Assembly: GCA_963725215.1 (NCBI GenBank)
Contig: CAVRXQ010000005.1
Coordinates: 62,001 to 126,000 of the forward strand
Direction of reading: 5' to 3'
DNA length: 64,000 bases
Source of the DNA: CAVRXQ01 sp963725215
Lineage (GTDB): Bacteria; Actinomycetota; Acidimicrobiia; Acidimicrobiales; Bog-793
Shown: in pieces, positions 19,697 to 27,615 of the stretch
How positions within the stretch are numbered: the first letter of the stretch is position 1
Layout: every line of letters starts with the position of its first letter
Position numbers and translations under genes: made by a program
The notes under the pieces: model-generated
Seen by the model: the letters and a program-made list of their open reading frames with translations, nothing else
What the model was told of the DNA's origin: nothing
Database searches by the model: none

Positions 19697-20376
19697 GCAC
19701 GAAGAACCTCCGAACGCAACGGGACGCTCGCCGCGGTGTTCTATCTCCTGTGGTGGCCGCGCTGAGCGAAGTGTCGATCGACGACGAGATCGTCACCTCG
19801 ATGCGCCGCGACCTCGACGCGGGCTTCGTGCAGATGGTTGAGAGCTACGCGCCGATCGTGACGACGCTCGCCGGTCGTGTGAGTGGGCGCGCCGAGGACG
19901 CAGAAGACCTCGCTGCGGAGACCTTCTTCCGCGCCTACCGCGCATTGCGCAACTACAACGAGCGGCGGCTGAGGGAGTTACAGGTCCGCCCCTGGCTCGT
20001 CACGATCGCATTGAATCTCGCCCGCAACAGCACGCGGGACGCGCAGCGTCGCCCGAAGCAGACCGCGATCACCGAGACAACCGAGCCACCGGCACCGGCG
20101 CGCGAAACGTCGGAGATCGCGCTTGGCTCGGTCGAGAGAGATGATCTCGCCCGACGCTTGTCGTCCCTATCGGAGCCAGAACGCGTCGCCGTCGTTTTGC
20201 GCCACGTTGTTGAACTGCCTGTCGCTGAGATCGCAGAAGTGCTCGGCTGCAAAGAAGCGACGGCGCGCTCGCACATCGCGCGCGGGCTCGCGCACCTTCG
20301 CTCCTCGTACGACAAGAGCCCGATCAGTTCATACAGTCGCGACGAGAAGCGCTCGCGACGAGGAGGTCAGCGATGA
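19693..20376 (+). CDS. ECF-type RNA polymerase sigma factor
   Basis: A 227-residue sigma-70 family protein with region 2 (DLAAETFFRAYRALRNY, RPWLVTIALNLARNSTRD) and region 4 (LSEPERVAVVLRHVVELPVAEIAEVLGCKEATARSHIARGLAHLR). Regions 1 and 3 are absent, as in ECF factors. GTG 19693 overlaps the priA stop; the region 2 core starts some 40 residues in. The gene directly downstream, where an anti-sigma factor is common, encodes a methyltransferase with an Ada-type zinc domain and overlaps it by four bases (ATGA). No anti-sigma gene is present nearby. Confidence 0.92.
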   Translation: MSTKNLRTQRDARRGVLSPVVAALSEVSIDDEIVTSMRRDLDAGFVQMVESYAPIVTTLAGRVSGRAEDAEDLAAETFFRAYRALRNYNERRLRELQVRPWLVTIALNLARNSTRDAQRRPKQTAITETTEPPAPARETSEIALGSVERDDLARRLSSLSEPERVAVVLRHVVELPVAEIAEVLGCKEATARSHIARGLAHLRSSYDKSPISSYSRDEKRSRRGGQR

Positions 20377-21146
20377 GTCCCAACTCTTCGCCAGCGATCG
20401 AACACCGTCTTCGCGCCTTGACGATCACACCTTCGCGCGGATTCCTGCGCCGGGTCGTCGCGTCGTGGGCGATCGTCCCGTCGCCGATCGGCGACGTCTT
20501 CGTCGCATGGACCGAAGACGGGATCTGTGCTGTCGACTCGTACCGTGCGGGGAGCGATCCCGAGCACTTCGTCGATCAGGTGCGCGAGCGGCTGGGACGC
20601 CCGGTGACGCGGGCGGGGGAAGTTCCCTCGGGCCTTCGTGCCGCGGCGCGAAGCGGAAGGGCCACTCAATTGCGCTTCGATCTGCGCGGGCTCACACCGT
20701 TCGAGACCGACGTGCTCCAGGCGACGAGACGCATCCCAGCTGGCGAGATCCGGCCCTACGCGTGGGTGGCGGCCGAGATCGGGCGGCCGAAGGCGGTGCG
20801 CGCCGTCGGTTCGGCGCTCGGTCGAAACCCAGTGCCGATCCTTATCCCGTGCCACCGGGTGACCCGCTCAGACGGCGCGGTCGGCAACTACGGCGGCGGT
20901 CCGGCCATGAAAGAAGAACTCCTGCGCCTTGAGAAGGTGAACCTCGACGAAATCCTTGAGCTCGCTCGCCACGGGGTCCACTTCGTCGGCAACACGTCGA
21001 CGAAGGTCGTCTGCTTTCCGTCGTGTGAGGGCATCCGGCGCTCGAAGCACGCCAATCGCGTCGGGTTCCACTCGGTAGAGGATGCCGCAGGCGCTGGGTA
21101 CCGGCCGTGCGGACACTGTCGTCCCGCGATCTCGGTCAGCGCATGA
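20373..21146 (+). CDS. O6-alkylguanine-DNA alkyltransferase with C-terminal Ada-type zinc domain
   Basis: This 257-residue protein joins two Ada modules in reverse order. Residues about 30-190 form the alkyltransferase domain, with the suicide cysteine Cys160 in IPCHRV and the substrate loop NYGGG. Residues about 205-251 form an Ada-like metal-binding domain with Cys214, Cys218, Cys246 and Cys249 (VVCFPSCEG...YRPCGHCRP). In E. coli Ada the zinc domain is N-terminal and followed by an AraC HTH; here no HTH is seen. The alkyltransferase repairs O6-alkylguanine, while the Ada zinc domain takes methyl groups from phosphotriesters. Overlap with the ECF sigma gene suggests a linked alkylation response. 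Confidence 0.88.
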   Translation: MSPNSSPAIEHRLRALTITPSRGFLRRVVASWAIVPSPIGDVFVAWTEDGICAVDSYRAGSDPEHFVDQVRERLGRPVTRAGEVPSGLRAAARSGRATQLRFDLRGLTPFETDVLQATRRIPAGEIRPYAWVAAEIGRPKAVRAVGSALGRNPVPILIPCHRVTRSDGAVGNYGGGPAMKEELLRLEKVNLDEILELARHGVHFVGNTSTKVVCFPSCEGIRRSKHANRVGFHSVEDAAGAGYRPCGHCRPAISVSA

Positions 21147-21248
21147 TTTGAAACATCGCCTCGCCGACGATTTCCGATCGCGTAGTCCGAGACATGCGTG
21201 TTCAGGGAGGCGGCTCTCGATCGCTCACCGAAACGGGGTCCGGGGCGA

Positions 21249-21277
21249 GAAGCCTCGGGCTTTAGCCGTGGGGAGGC
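21249..21277 (+). repeat. Second right-end-like hairpin upstream of the TnpB-like gene
   Basis: GAAGCCTCGGGCTTTAGCC followed by GTGGGGAGGC resembles the GAAxCCCCCGGC-loop-GCCG-GGGGAGG layout of TnpB right ends, and of the true right end at 22184-22211. The stem is imperfect (one bulge, one mismatch), and no TTCAA follows. It may be a relic of an earlier insertion. Confidence 0.4.
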
Positions 21278-21363
21278 AGAGCCCTTGCGGCGAAGGCCGT
21301 CGGCGATCTCTTGCGATGGTCTCGGCCATTCAAAGCGAACACCTGTTCGGTACTCTAAATTCG

Positions 21364-22326
21364 ATGACCACCAGTACGGACGCAGGCCAACACGAGACAG
21401 TCCGCTTCAATTACCGCCTCCGCGTCGCTCCGGCGATGGAGAAAAGACTCGTTGTCGAGTGGGACGACGTCCGCTGGGTGTGGAACCGGTGTGTCGAGGA
21501 GTCGATCAACGCACATGCCCAGTCGACTCCGGAGCACAAAGTCACCTGCGGGCCGGCACAGCTCGACAAGAAGCTAACGGGCTGGCGATCAGAGCGTGAG
21601 TGGCTTTCGGCCGGCTCCTCGGTCGCCCAGCAGCAGGCGATCCGCGACTTCGGAAGAGCGCGTGCGAATGCGCTGTCCGACATCAAGGCGAAGCTGCCGA
21701 TGGGGCATCGCCGGGGGCTACCGAGGTTCAAGGCCCGGCACCGGTCTCGGCTCTCGCTCCAGTACACAAGGAACGGGTTCTCGCTCAGAAAGTGGGCGAA
21801 GTCTGTTGTCGTCCACCACGACCGGATCGCGGTCGAGGACTTCCGCCCGAAGTTCCTCGCCAAGTCGACTATGGCGAGCAAAGCTGCAGACGCCGCGATC
21901 GGGGCCACCAAGCGCGAGCTGGTCCATATGGCGCACAAGCACTCCCGGGACCTCCGCCTGGTCGCTCCCGGCTACACGACGATGGACTGTTCGCAGTGTG
22001 GTGCGAGAGCCAAGCACCGCCTCTTGCTCTCAGAAAGGACCTACGCCTGCAAAGCGTGTGGCGTGGTCAAACCGAGGGACAAGAATTCAGCGGCCGTGAT
22101 GGTCGCCAGGGCAGGTTTCGACCCTGCTGGTGTTGAGAGCATCAGACCCGAACCCTCGCTGAGGCTCGGGCAGCTTGAGCCAGGAATCCCCCGGCTTCGG
22201 CCGCGGGGAGGATTCAAGAGCCAGCGAGACCCAGAAACACAACCATCGCTCGATCGAGGCGGATCGCGTCCTCGCTCGAGAGGCAACCAATTCGTTCACG
22301 GAGCTCCGATCGCCGCACGGTCGTGA
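21364..22326 (+). pseudogene. tnpB: TnpB-like protein with the RuvC-I region deleted in frame
   Basis: TnpB is an RNA-guided nuclease of IS605-type elements. Here the N-terminal half (QQQAIRDFGRARANAL, GLPRFKARHR, SLQYTRNGFSLR to about residue 142) joins directly to KWAKSVVVHHDRIAVEDF. This skips about 120 residues that normally carry the GIDxG aspartate of RuvC-I. Glu158 (IAVEDF) of RuvC-II, the zinc finger (Cys209, Cys212, Cys229, Cys232) and Asp239 of RuvC-III (RDKNSA) remain. Cleavage should be impossible. The reading frame stays open across the junction and 109 bases past the right end of the element. Neutral decay is likeliest; a retained RNA-guided binding role is possible. Confidence 0.75.
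22160..22217 (+). ncRNA. Putative TnpB guide RNA (omega/reRNA) 3' scaffold
   Basis: The 3' end of the TnpB gene carries the CCCCCGGC-TTCG-GCCGCGGGG hairpin (one bulged C), then AGGATTCAA, the form in which TnpB guide scaffolds end. Any guide would start at 22218, in the sequence antisense to the 3' end of the mazF-like gene. The 5' limit is arbitrary. Whether it is transcribed or used is unknown, as its nuclease is defective. Confidence 0.45.
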
Positions 22327-22540
22327 TCTTGTCAACCATCAGACTGCTGACGTCGTTCAATCCATTTTCGAGATTTGGTCCGACGGGGAGACGGAAAAGT
22401 GGTGCTTCTGTCGGGTCCGTGGTGAAAGAGCAAATGGTCACGGAGTCAGTCGCGTCCAAGCGGTCGTCCTGGATTACGACCACCGGTCGAGGCTTGTTGG
22501 CAGATCGTGCCGCAGCTGTCCAGATTTCGCCGCGGTTCAT
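22214..22540 (-). CDS. mazF: MazF/PemK-family endoribonuclease toxin
   Basis: A 108-residue toxin of the MazF/PemK fold. Signatures: GEIWTAAAR near the start, NKPRPVVVIQDD with the basic active-site patch, TICSFTTDP, and VDKITTVRRSELRERIG before a C-terminal helix. Such toxins cut single-stranded mRNA at short motifs. ATG 22540 lies two bases after the stop of the antitoxin gene on the same strand. The stop TGA (22216-22214) lies inside the TTCAA end of the IS element, so the element inserted at the last codon, and the original C-terminus may have differed by a few residues. Confidence 0.9.
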   Translation of the reverse strand: MNRGEIWTAAARSANKPRPVVVIQDDRLDATDSVTICSFTTDPTEAPLFRLPVGPNLENGLNDVSSLMVDKITTVRRSELRERIGCLSSEDAIRLDRAMVVFLGLAGS

Positions 22541-22542
22541 TC

Positions 22543-22758
22543 CTAGTCGGCCGAGATGGCCTCGATGAATTCCTGATCGTCACGAGCGCGAGGCGAGGCT
22601 CCGACGAGCGCCGATTGGCAGTGCGCTTCCGCGACGAATCGGGGAGCGCGCACATCGGGGACCCAAATTTGGACGGGCCGAAGGCCTTGAGCCCGGAGAC
22701 GCGCTCTGTGGGCGTGGACGCGAGCGCGCCCAGATGCGGCGTCAGGGTTTTGGGCCAC
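22543..22758 (-). CDS. mazE: MazE-like antitoxin
   Basis: A 71-residue partner of the downstream toxin, of the antitoxin family with the pattern RVHAHRARLRAQGLRPVQIWVPDVRAPRFVAEAHCQSALV. The N-terminal half should bind DNA as a ribbon-helix-helix-like dimer, and the C-terminal acidic helix (DDQEFIEAI) should cover the toxin. The start is GTG 22758, three bases from a perfect 22-bp inverted repeat that is probably its operator. The antitoxin-first order and the two-base gap to the toxin are typical. Confidence 0.85.
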   Translation of the reverse strand: MAQNPDAASGRARVHAHRARLRAQGLRPVQIWVPDVRAPRFVAEAHCQSALVGASPRARDDQEFIEAISAD

Positions 22759-22761
22759 GTT

Positions 22762-22783
22762 CCAACGTTACATGAAACGTTGG
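22762..22783. promoter_or_regulatory. MazEF operator-like inverted repeat
   Basis: CCAACGTT and AACGTTGG are perfect 8-bp arms around ACATGA. The site lies three bases upstream of the antitoxin start on the minus strand. Autorepression by the antitoxin, or by the toxin-antitoxin complex, at such a palindrome is standard for this class. Confidence 0.65.
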
Positions 22784-22967
22784 AGGATCGGACAGCCGAG
22801 ATTTCTGTTACCGGCCACGATGGCGGCCGCGCGCCCGGCGGAGCGGTTGAGATCGCCTGATAACCTGCTGAAGTCGGAATTCGCCGACGACGGCGCGCGG
22901 CCAAGTTTCGGTTGTATCCAAAGGTCGCAGGCGCCGAGGACGAGAGCTTTCGAGGTTTCGCACAATC

Positions 22968-23225
22968 ATGCCCGACCGCCAGGCGACGATCGCCGAGTAC
23001 CGGCTGCACGACTCGGACACGGGTTCACCCGAAGTCCAGGTCGCGGTGCTCTCGGAACGGATCAACGGCCTGACCGAGCACCTGAAGGTGCACCGCGGCG
23101 ACCACCACACTCGCCGCGGGCTGATGAAGCTCATCGGGCGCCGGCGTCGCCTCCTCGATTATGTGAGGAAGAACGACGTCGAGCGTTACCGGTCGCTGAT
23201 CGCACGCCTCGGCATCCGCCGCTAG
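22968..23225 (+). CDS. rpsO: 30S ribosomal protein S15
   Basis: S15 binds 16S rRNA early in 30S assembly. The 85-residue sequence is typical: YRLHDSDTGSPEVQVAVLSERINGLTEHLKVHRGDHHTRRGLMKLIGRRRRLLDYVRKND. ATG 22968 gives a slightly short N-terminus (MPDRQATIAEYRLHD), still in the family range. The 184 bases before it, back to the mazEF operator, should hold its promoter and leader; I could not pick a certain -35/-10 pair. pnp follows, as in most bacteria. Confidence 0.97.
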   Translation: MPDRQATIAEYRLHDSDTGSPEVQVAVLSERINGLTEHLKVHRGDHHTRRGLMKLIGRRRRLLDYVRKNDVERYRSLIARLGIRR

Positions 23226-23238
23226 CAACACGCGCCGC

Positions 23239-23279
23239 CGGGCAAAGGCCCGCGCGGTGTGCCGGGGCCGAATCCCCGG
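23239..23279 (+). terminator. Paired hairpins in the rpsO-pnp gap
   Basis: A 5-bp hairpin (CGGGC-AAAG-GCCCG, 23239-23252) is followed by a 6-bp hairpin (CCGGGG-CCGAAT-CCCCGG, 23262-23279) and an A-rich stretch. There is no T-run. In many bacteria this gap is where RNase cleavage and PNPase autoregulation occur, so a processing or leader structure is as likely as termination. Confidence 0.45.
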
Positions 23280-23426
23280 ACGAAAAAGGCGCTTCCGTGA
23301 AGGTCACGGGGCGCTGACATAACCACGGGCGCCGTGCGCGCCAGCTGCCAGTCGTCGGGTCCTCGGATCTCTGGGTGCTCGACGACTGGGAACTGGCCGG
23401 TGGTGCCCCAGGCACCTAGGAGTGAC

Positions 23427-25859
23427 ATGGCCGAGGCCATCTCAGTTTCGGGCCCGATCTCGGGCACCGACCGCCAACTGTCGTTTGAGACCGGAAAGCT
23501 TGCCCCGCAAGCCGACGGCGCCGTCGTCGCGCGCATCGGGGACACCCTCGTCCTCGTGACCGCGGTCGCGGCGAGGAAGGCCCGCGAGGGTCAGGACTTC
23601 TTCCCGCTCACCGTCGACGTCGAAGAGCGCATGTACGCCGCGGGGAAGATCCCCGGCTCGTTCTTTCGCCGCGAAGGTCGAGCGAGCGATCAAGCGATCC
23701 TCACCGCGCGGCTAATCGACCGCCCGCTTCGGCCGAGCTTCCCTGAAGGATTCCGCAACGAGCTTCACGTCGTCGCGACGATCCTCGGTGCGGACCAGGA
23801 GAACCCCCACGACGTCGTGGCGATAAATGGCGCCTCCGCGGCGCTGATGCTCTCGGGGATCCCTTTCGAGGGCCCGATCGGCGCGGTTCGGATCGCCTAT
23901 TCGACCGAGGGGACCTGGCTCCCTCATCCCTCGTACCAAGAAGGCGACGCGGCGACTTTCGAGCTCGTAGTCGCGGGTCGCGCGCTCTCCGACGCCCCCG
24001 ACTCTGAGGTCGCGATCATGATGGTCGAGGCGGGCGGCACCGAGCGGGCCTTCGAGTACTTCGACGCCGGAGCGCCGAAGGTCACCGAAGAGGTGATCGC
24101 CGAGGGCCTCGAGGCCTCGAAGCGTTGGATCCGCGAGTCGATCGAGCTCCAGCGGGCGCTCGTCGAAAAGGCCGGCGCGAAGCCGACCATCCCTTACGAG
24201 GTCTTCGTCGACTACCAAGACGACGTGTTGTCCCGCGTAGTCGAAGTCGGCGGCGAGCGGATCGAGAAGGCGAACGCGATAACGGGCAAGACCGAGCGCC
24301 AAGGCGCTCTCGACGAGGTGACCGACGCGATCAGCGCCGAACTCGCAGAGGAGTTCGAAGGCCGCGAGCGCGAGGTGCGCGCGGCGATCAGGTCGCACAC
24401 GAAGTCGGTCGTCCGCCGGCGCATCGTCGAAGAAGGCGTGCGCATCGACGGAAGGGGACCGACGGACATCCGGCCGCTCTCCGCCGAAGTCGGGATCATC
24501 CCGACCGTGCACGGCTCTGGACTTTTCGAGCGCGGTGATACCCAGGTGCTCAACGTGGCGACCCTCGGGATGCCGCGGATGAACCAGATGCTCGACACGA
24601 TCAGCGTCGACGAGTCGAAGCGGTACATGCACCACTACAACTTCCCGCCGTTCTCGACCGGCGAGCCCGGCTTCATGCGCGGCCCGAAGCGCCGCGAGAT
24701 CGGCCACGGCCTCCTCGCCGAGCGGGCGTTGCTGCCGGTGGTCCCGCCCGAAGACGAGTTCCCCTACACGTTGCGGCTCGTCTCCGACGTGCTGTCGTCG
24801 AACGGCTCGACCTCGATGGCGTCGGTGTGCGGCTCGACGCTCTCACTGATGGACGCCGGCGTGCCGATCCGCGAGCCCGTCGGGGGGATCGCGATGGGCC
24901 TCGTCTACGCGGAGGGCCGCTACACGACCCTGACCGACATCTTGGGCGCCGAGGACGCCTTCGGAGACATGGACTTCAAGGTCGCCGGCACCCGTGACGT
25001 CGTCACCGCGTTGCAGCTCGACACGAAGATCGACGGCCTGCCGGCCGAGGTGCTCGCGCAGGCGCTCCATCAGGCGCGCGACGCGCGCCTCGTCGTGCTC
25101 GACGTGATCAAAAAGGCGATCGAATCGCCGCGTACGACCGTGAAGCCTCACGCGCCGAAGATCGTCACCTTCTCGATCCCGATGGACAGGATCGGAGAGG
25201 TAATCGGCCCGAAGGGCAAGGTCATCAACACGATCCAGCAGGAGACCGGAGCAGACATCGCAGTCGACGATGACGGAACGATCGGGCGCGTGACGATCGG
25301 AGCGAAGGACTCCTCGGCTGTCGACGACGCCCGCCAGCGAATCGAGCTGATCCTTGACCCTCCGGCTGCCGAGATCGGCAAGACCTACGACGGCAAGGTC
25401 GTGAACATCACGAAGTTCGGCGCGTTCGTCAACATCCTCCCCGGGCGTGACGGCTTGCTGCACATCTCGCGTATCGGCGGCGGCAAGCGGATCGATCGCG
25501 TGGAGGACGTGTTGCAGCTCGGCGATGCGGTGAAGGTCCTCGTCGAGGACATCGACCCGCAGGGCAAGGTCTCGCTCTCGCTAGTCGGCGAGGACGGCGA
25601 ACCGATCGGCGGCGGTCGTGAACCCCGCGCCGCGGCCGAGGGAGACGGCGGAAGAGAGCGTCGCCCGTCCTCCCAGAGAGAGCGCGCCCCGCGATCAGAC
25701 GACGACGACGCTCCGGACGGTGTGCGCCGGGTCTCGTTCGAGGACGAGTTCGCCCGCGAGATCGAGGGGACGTTCGGCAACCTCGGTCCGGGCGCCATTT
25801 CGGGCGGAGGCGAATCGCGTTCTTCGGGTCCACGCCGTCGCGGCCGGCCGCGACGCTGA
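23427..25859 (+). CDS. pnp: Polyribonucleotide nucleotidyltransferase (PNPase)
   Basis: PNPase degrades RNA from the 3' end with phosphate and can add 3' tails. The 810-residue protein has two RNase PH domains joined by an alpha-helical linker. GKIPGSFFRREGRASDQAILTARLIDRPLRP lies in the first domain. FPYTLRLVSDVLSSNGSTSMASVCG, followed by DILGAEDAFGDMDFKVAGT, lies in the catalytic second domain. A KH domain (IGPKGKVINTIQQETGADI) and an S1 domain (GKVVNITKFGAFVNILPGRDGLLHIS) follow. The tail after about residue 725 is charged and disordered. ATG 23427 follows TAGGAG (23417-23422). Confidence 0.98.
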   Translation: MAEAISVSGPISGTDRQLSFETGKLAPQADGAVVARIGDTLVLVTAVAARKAREGQDFFPLTVDVEERMYAAGKIPGSFFRREGRASDQAILTARLIDRPLRPSFPEGFRNELHVVATILGADQENPHDVVAINGASAALMLSGIPFEGPIGAVRIAYSTEGTWLPHPSYQEGDAATFELVVAGRALSDAPDSEVAIMMVEAGGTERAFEYFDAGAPKVTEEVIAEGLEASKRWIRESIELQRALVEKAGAKPTIPYEVFVDYQDDVLSRVVEVGGERIEKANAITGKTERQGALDEVTDAISAELAEEFEGREREVRAAIRSHTKSVVRRRIVEEGVRIDGRGPTDIRPLSAEVGIIPTVHGSGLFERGDTQVLNVATLGMPRMNQMLDTISVDESKRYMHHYNFPPFSTGEPGFMRGPKRREIGHGLLAERALLPVVPPEDEFPYTLRLVSDVLSSNGSTSMASVCGSTLSLMDAGVPIREPVGGIAMGLVYAEGRYTTLTDILGAEDAFGDMDFKVAGTRDVVTALQLDTKIDGLPAEVLAQALHQARDARLVVLDVIKKAIESPRTTVKPHAPKIVTFSIPMDRIGEVIGPKGKVINTIQQETGADIAVDDDGTIGRVTIGAKDSSAVDDARQRIELILDPPAAEIGKTYDGKVVNITKFGAFVNILPGRDGLLHISRIGGGKRIDRVEDVLQLGDAVKVLVEDIDPQGKVSLSLVGEDGEPIGGGREPRAAAEGDGGRERRPSSQRERAPRSDDDDAPDGVRRVSFEDEFAREIEGTFGNLGPGAISGGGESRSSGPRRRGRPRR

Positions 25860-27139
25860 GCACGAAGTCGACGCGCCCCGCGAACGCGGGGCGCGAGCAG
25901 GTCACGATCTCGACCCTCGAAAGCGGCATCCGACTCGTCACGGAGTCGATGCCGAACGTGCACTCCGCGTGCGCCGGGTTCTGGGTCGGCACTGGGTCGC
26001 GTGACGAGTCCCCCGACCAGGCCGGGATCTCGCACTTCTTGGAACACCTCTTGTTCAAGGGTTCGCCGACCCGGTCCGCACGGTCGATCGCCGAGCAGAT
26101 CGACGCCGTCGGCGGTGACATGAACGCGTTCACGACGAAGGAGTACACGGCCTTCTACGTGCGCACGCTGGCGAGAGACATCGATCTCGGGCTCGACATC
26201 TTGTCGGACATCTTCTGGAACCCCGCGTTGAGAAAAGACGAGGTGGACTCCGAACGCCAGGTGATCTTGGAAGAGGTGCTCATGCACCGCGACGAGCCGG
26301 CGGACGTCGTCCAAGAACGCTTCGCCGAGGCGTGCTTCCCGAACCATCCGTTGGGCCGCGAGGTTCTCGGCGACCCGAAGGTGATCACGAACGTCACGGT
26401 CGAGGCGATTCGCGCGTTCCTCACCGAGCACTACCGCCCGCCAAACGTCGTCGTCGCGGTGGCCGGTGCAATCGAGCACGATCAAATCGCGGACTGCATC
26501 GAGCGTCGCTTCTCGGGCATCCCGGGGGGCGCGGCGCCAGGGCGCACGGCACCTTCGAACGCAGTGAAGCGACTCGACGTGACGAGCCGCGAGACCGAGC
26601 AGGCGCACGTCGTCGTCGGCGTACGGGCCATAGACTGCCGCTCGCCGAGGCGTTACGCGCTCTCGCTGCTCAACCACATCTTGGGCGGCGGGATCTCGTC
26701 GAGGCTGTTCCAGTCGATCCGCGAGGAGCGCGGGCTTGCCTACTCGGTTATCTCCGATCGGATCGCGTTCGCGGACTCCGGGGCGCTCGCCATCTCCGTC
26801 GGCACGGCGCCCGAGCGAGTCCACGAGGTCCTCGAACTCGTCGGCGAGGAGCTCGACACCCTGACGGCGAAAGGCGTGTCCGAGGACGAGCTCGAACGGG
26901 CGAAAGGACACGTCCACGCCGACACGTGGCTCGGCCTCGAGGACTCTGGCACACGCATGTCGCGCATCGCCTCGGGTCTATTGCTGCTGGACGAGGTGCT
27001 CCCTGTCGACGAGCAACTTCACCGCGTCGACGCGGTCAGCCTCGACGACGTCGCCGAGCTTTCGTCAGAGTTGCTCAGTTCTGATCGCGTCTGCGCGGTT
27101 ATCGGCCCGTTCGAGGAGTCCGACTTCTCGCTGGTCTGA
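25856..27139 (+). CDS. M16-family zinc peptidase, probable CTG start
   Basis: A 427-residue pitrilysin-family peptidase. The zinc motif is SHFLEHLLFKG (HxxEH, about residues 58-65), with the distal glutamate region later, and the C-terminal half has GGGISSRLFQSIREERGLAYSV. Actinobacterial homologues lie directly after pnp. The first in-frame ATG (25949) would start at MPNVHSAC and cut the first strand (VTISTLESGIRLVTES), which family members have. CTG 25856 overlaps the pnp stop as CTGA and restores a full N-terminus. No ATG, GTG or TTG lies between. It probably cleaves exported or signal-type peptides; the substrate is unknown. Confidence 0.88.
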   Translation: MSTKSTRPANAGREQVTISTLESGIRLVTESMPNVHSACAGFWVGTGSRDESPDQAGISHFLEHLLFKGSPTRSARSIAEQIDAVGGDMNAFTTKEYTAFYVRTLARDIDLGLDILSDIFWNPALRKDEVDSERQVILEEVLMHRDEPADVVQERFAEACFPNHPLGREVLGDPKVITNVTVEAIRAFLTEHYRPPNVVVAVAGAIEHDQIADCIERRFSGIPGGAAPGRTAPSNAVKRLDVTSRETEQAHVVVGVRAIDCRSPRRYALSLLNHILGGGISSRLFQSIREERGLAYSVISDRIAFADSGALAISVGTAPERVHEVLELVGEELDTLTAKGVSEDELERAKGHVHADTWLGLEDSGTRMSRIASGLLLLDEVLPVDEQLHRVDAVSLDDVAELSSELLSSDRVCAVIGPFEESDFSLV

Positions 27140-27165
27140 TCGGCACCGCGCCGGGAACTCCAGAG

Positions 27166-27615
27166 TCAGGAGCCGTCCTCGAAGAACGCCGGACTTGTCT
27201 CGTGCGCCCTCGCGGTCGCGATGACGCGGGCGAGAGACACCCGCGAGTGGATGTCGAGCTTGCGGTAGATCGCGCGCAAATGCGAGTCGACCGTGAATGG
27301 CGAGATGTACAGCTCGTCCGCGATCTCTTTGGTCGTGAGATCGCGTGCGCCAAGACGGGCGACGCGACGCTCTGTCGGAGTCAACGTCTCCCAGCCCGCG
27401 ACTGCCTCGTCGAATTCTGTTGACGCGGCACTCGGACGCGACGGTCCGAGCGAGATCATTCCGACAGGAATCGAGCTGTCGTTGACGGGAACGAATTGGA
27501 AGATCGCATGCGACGCATCGCTGTCGAGGTCCGAGCAGCCGAGGTTGCCCTCACAATCGGACGGTCGAAGGACGAGCTCGATCCTGAAAAGCTTGCCCGG
27601 CTCACGGCGCGCCAA
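27166..27615 (-). CDS. LuxR-type helix-turn-helix regulator, short N-terminal region
   Basis: A 149-residue protein with a clear GerE/LuxR DNA-binding domain near residues 78-135 (LTPTERRVARLGARDLTTKEIADELYISPFTVDSHLRAIYRKLDIHSRVSLARVI). The first 70 residues (FQFVPVNDSSIPVGMISLG) look like the end of a sensory PAS- or GAF-like domain, not a full receiver. TTG 27615 is the start with the longest support; a TGA lies 12 codons further up. It may thus be a shortened regulator. It faces the M16 gene and is divergent from the first peptide-transporter operon, which it might control. Confidence 0.75.
   Translation of the reverse strand: MARREPGKLFRIELVLRPSDCEGNLGCSDLDSDASHAIFQFVPVNDSSIPVGMISLGPSRPSAASTEFDEAVAGWETLTPTERRVARLGARDLTTKEIADELYISPFTVDSHLRAIYRKLDIHSRVSLARVIATARAHETSPAFFEDGS

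Larger units (their letters stand above)
21147..22217 (+). mobile_element. Decayed IS605/IS1341-type element
   Basis: The interval holds an internally deleted TnpB gene and a typical TnpB right end: an 8-bp hairpin (22188-22208), then AGGA and TTCAA. There is no tnpA (Y1 transposase), so it would be an IS1341-type or mobilised element at best. The right end, at TTCAA 22213-22217, is clear. The left end is not: I found no certain TAM or left hairpin between the MGMT gene and the TnpB start, so the left coordinate is a limit. A second right-end-like hairpin lies at 21253-21271. Confidence 0.55.
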
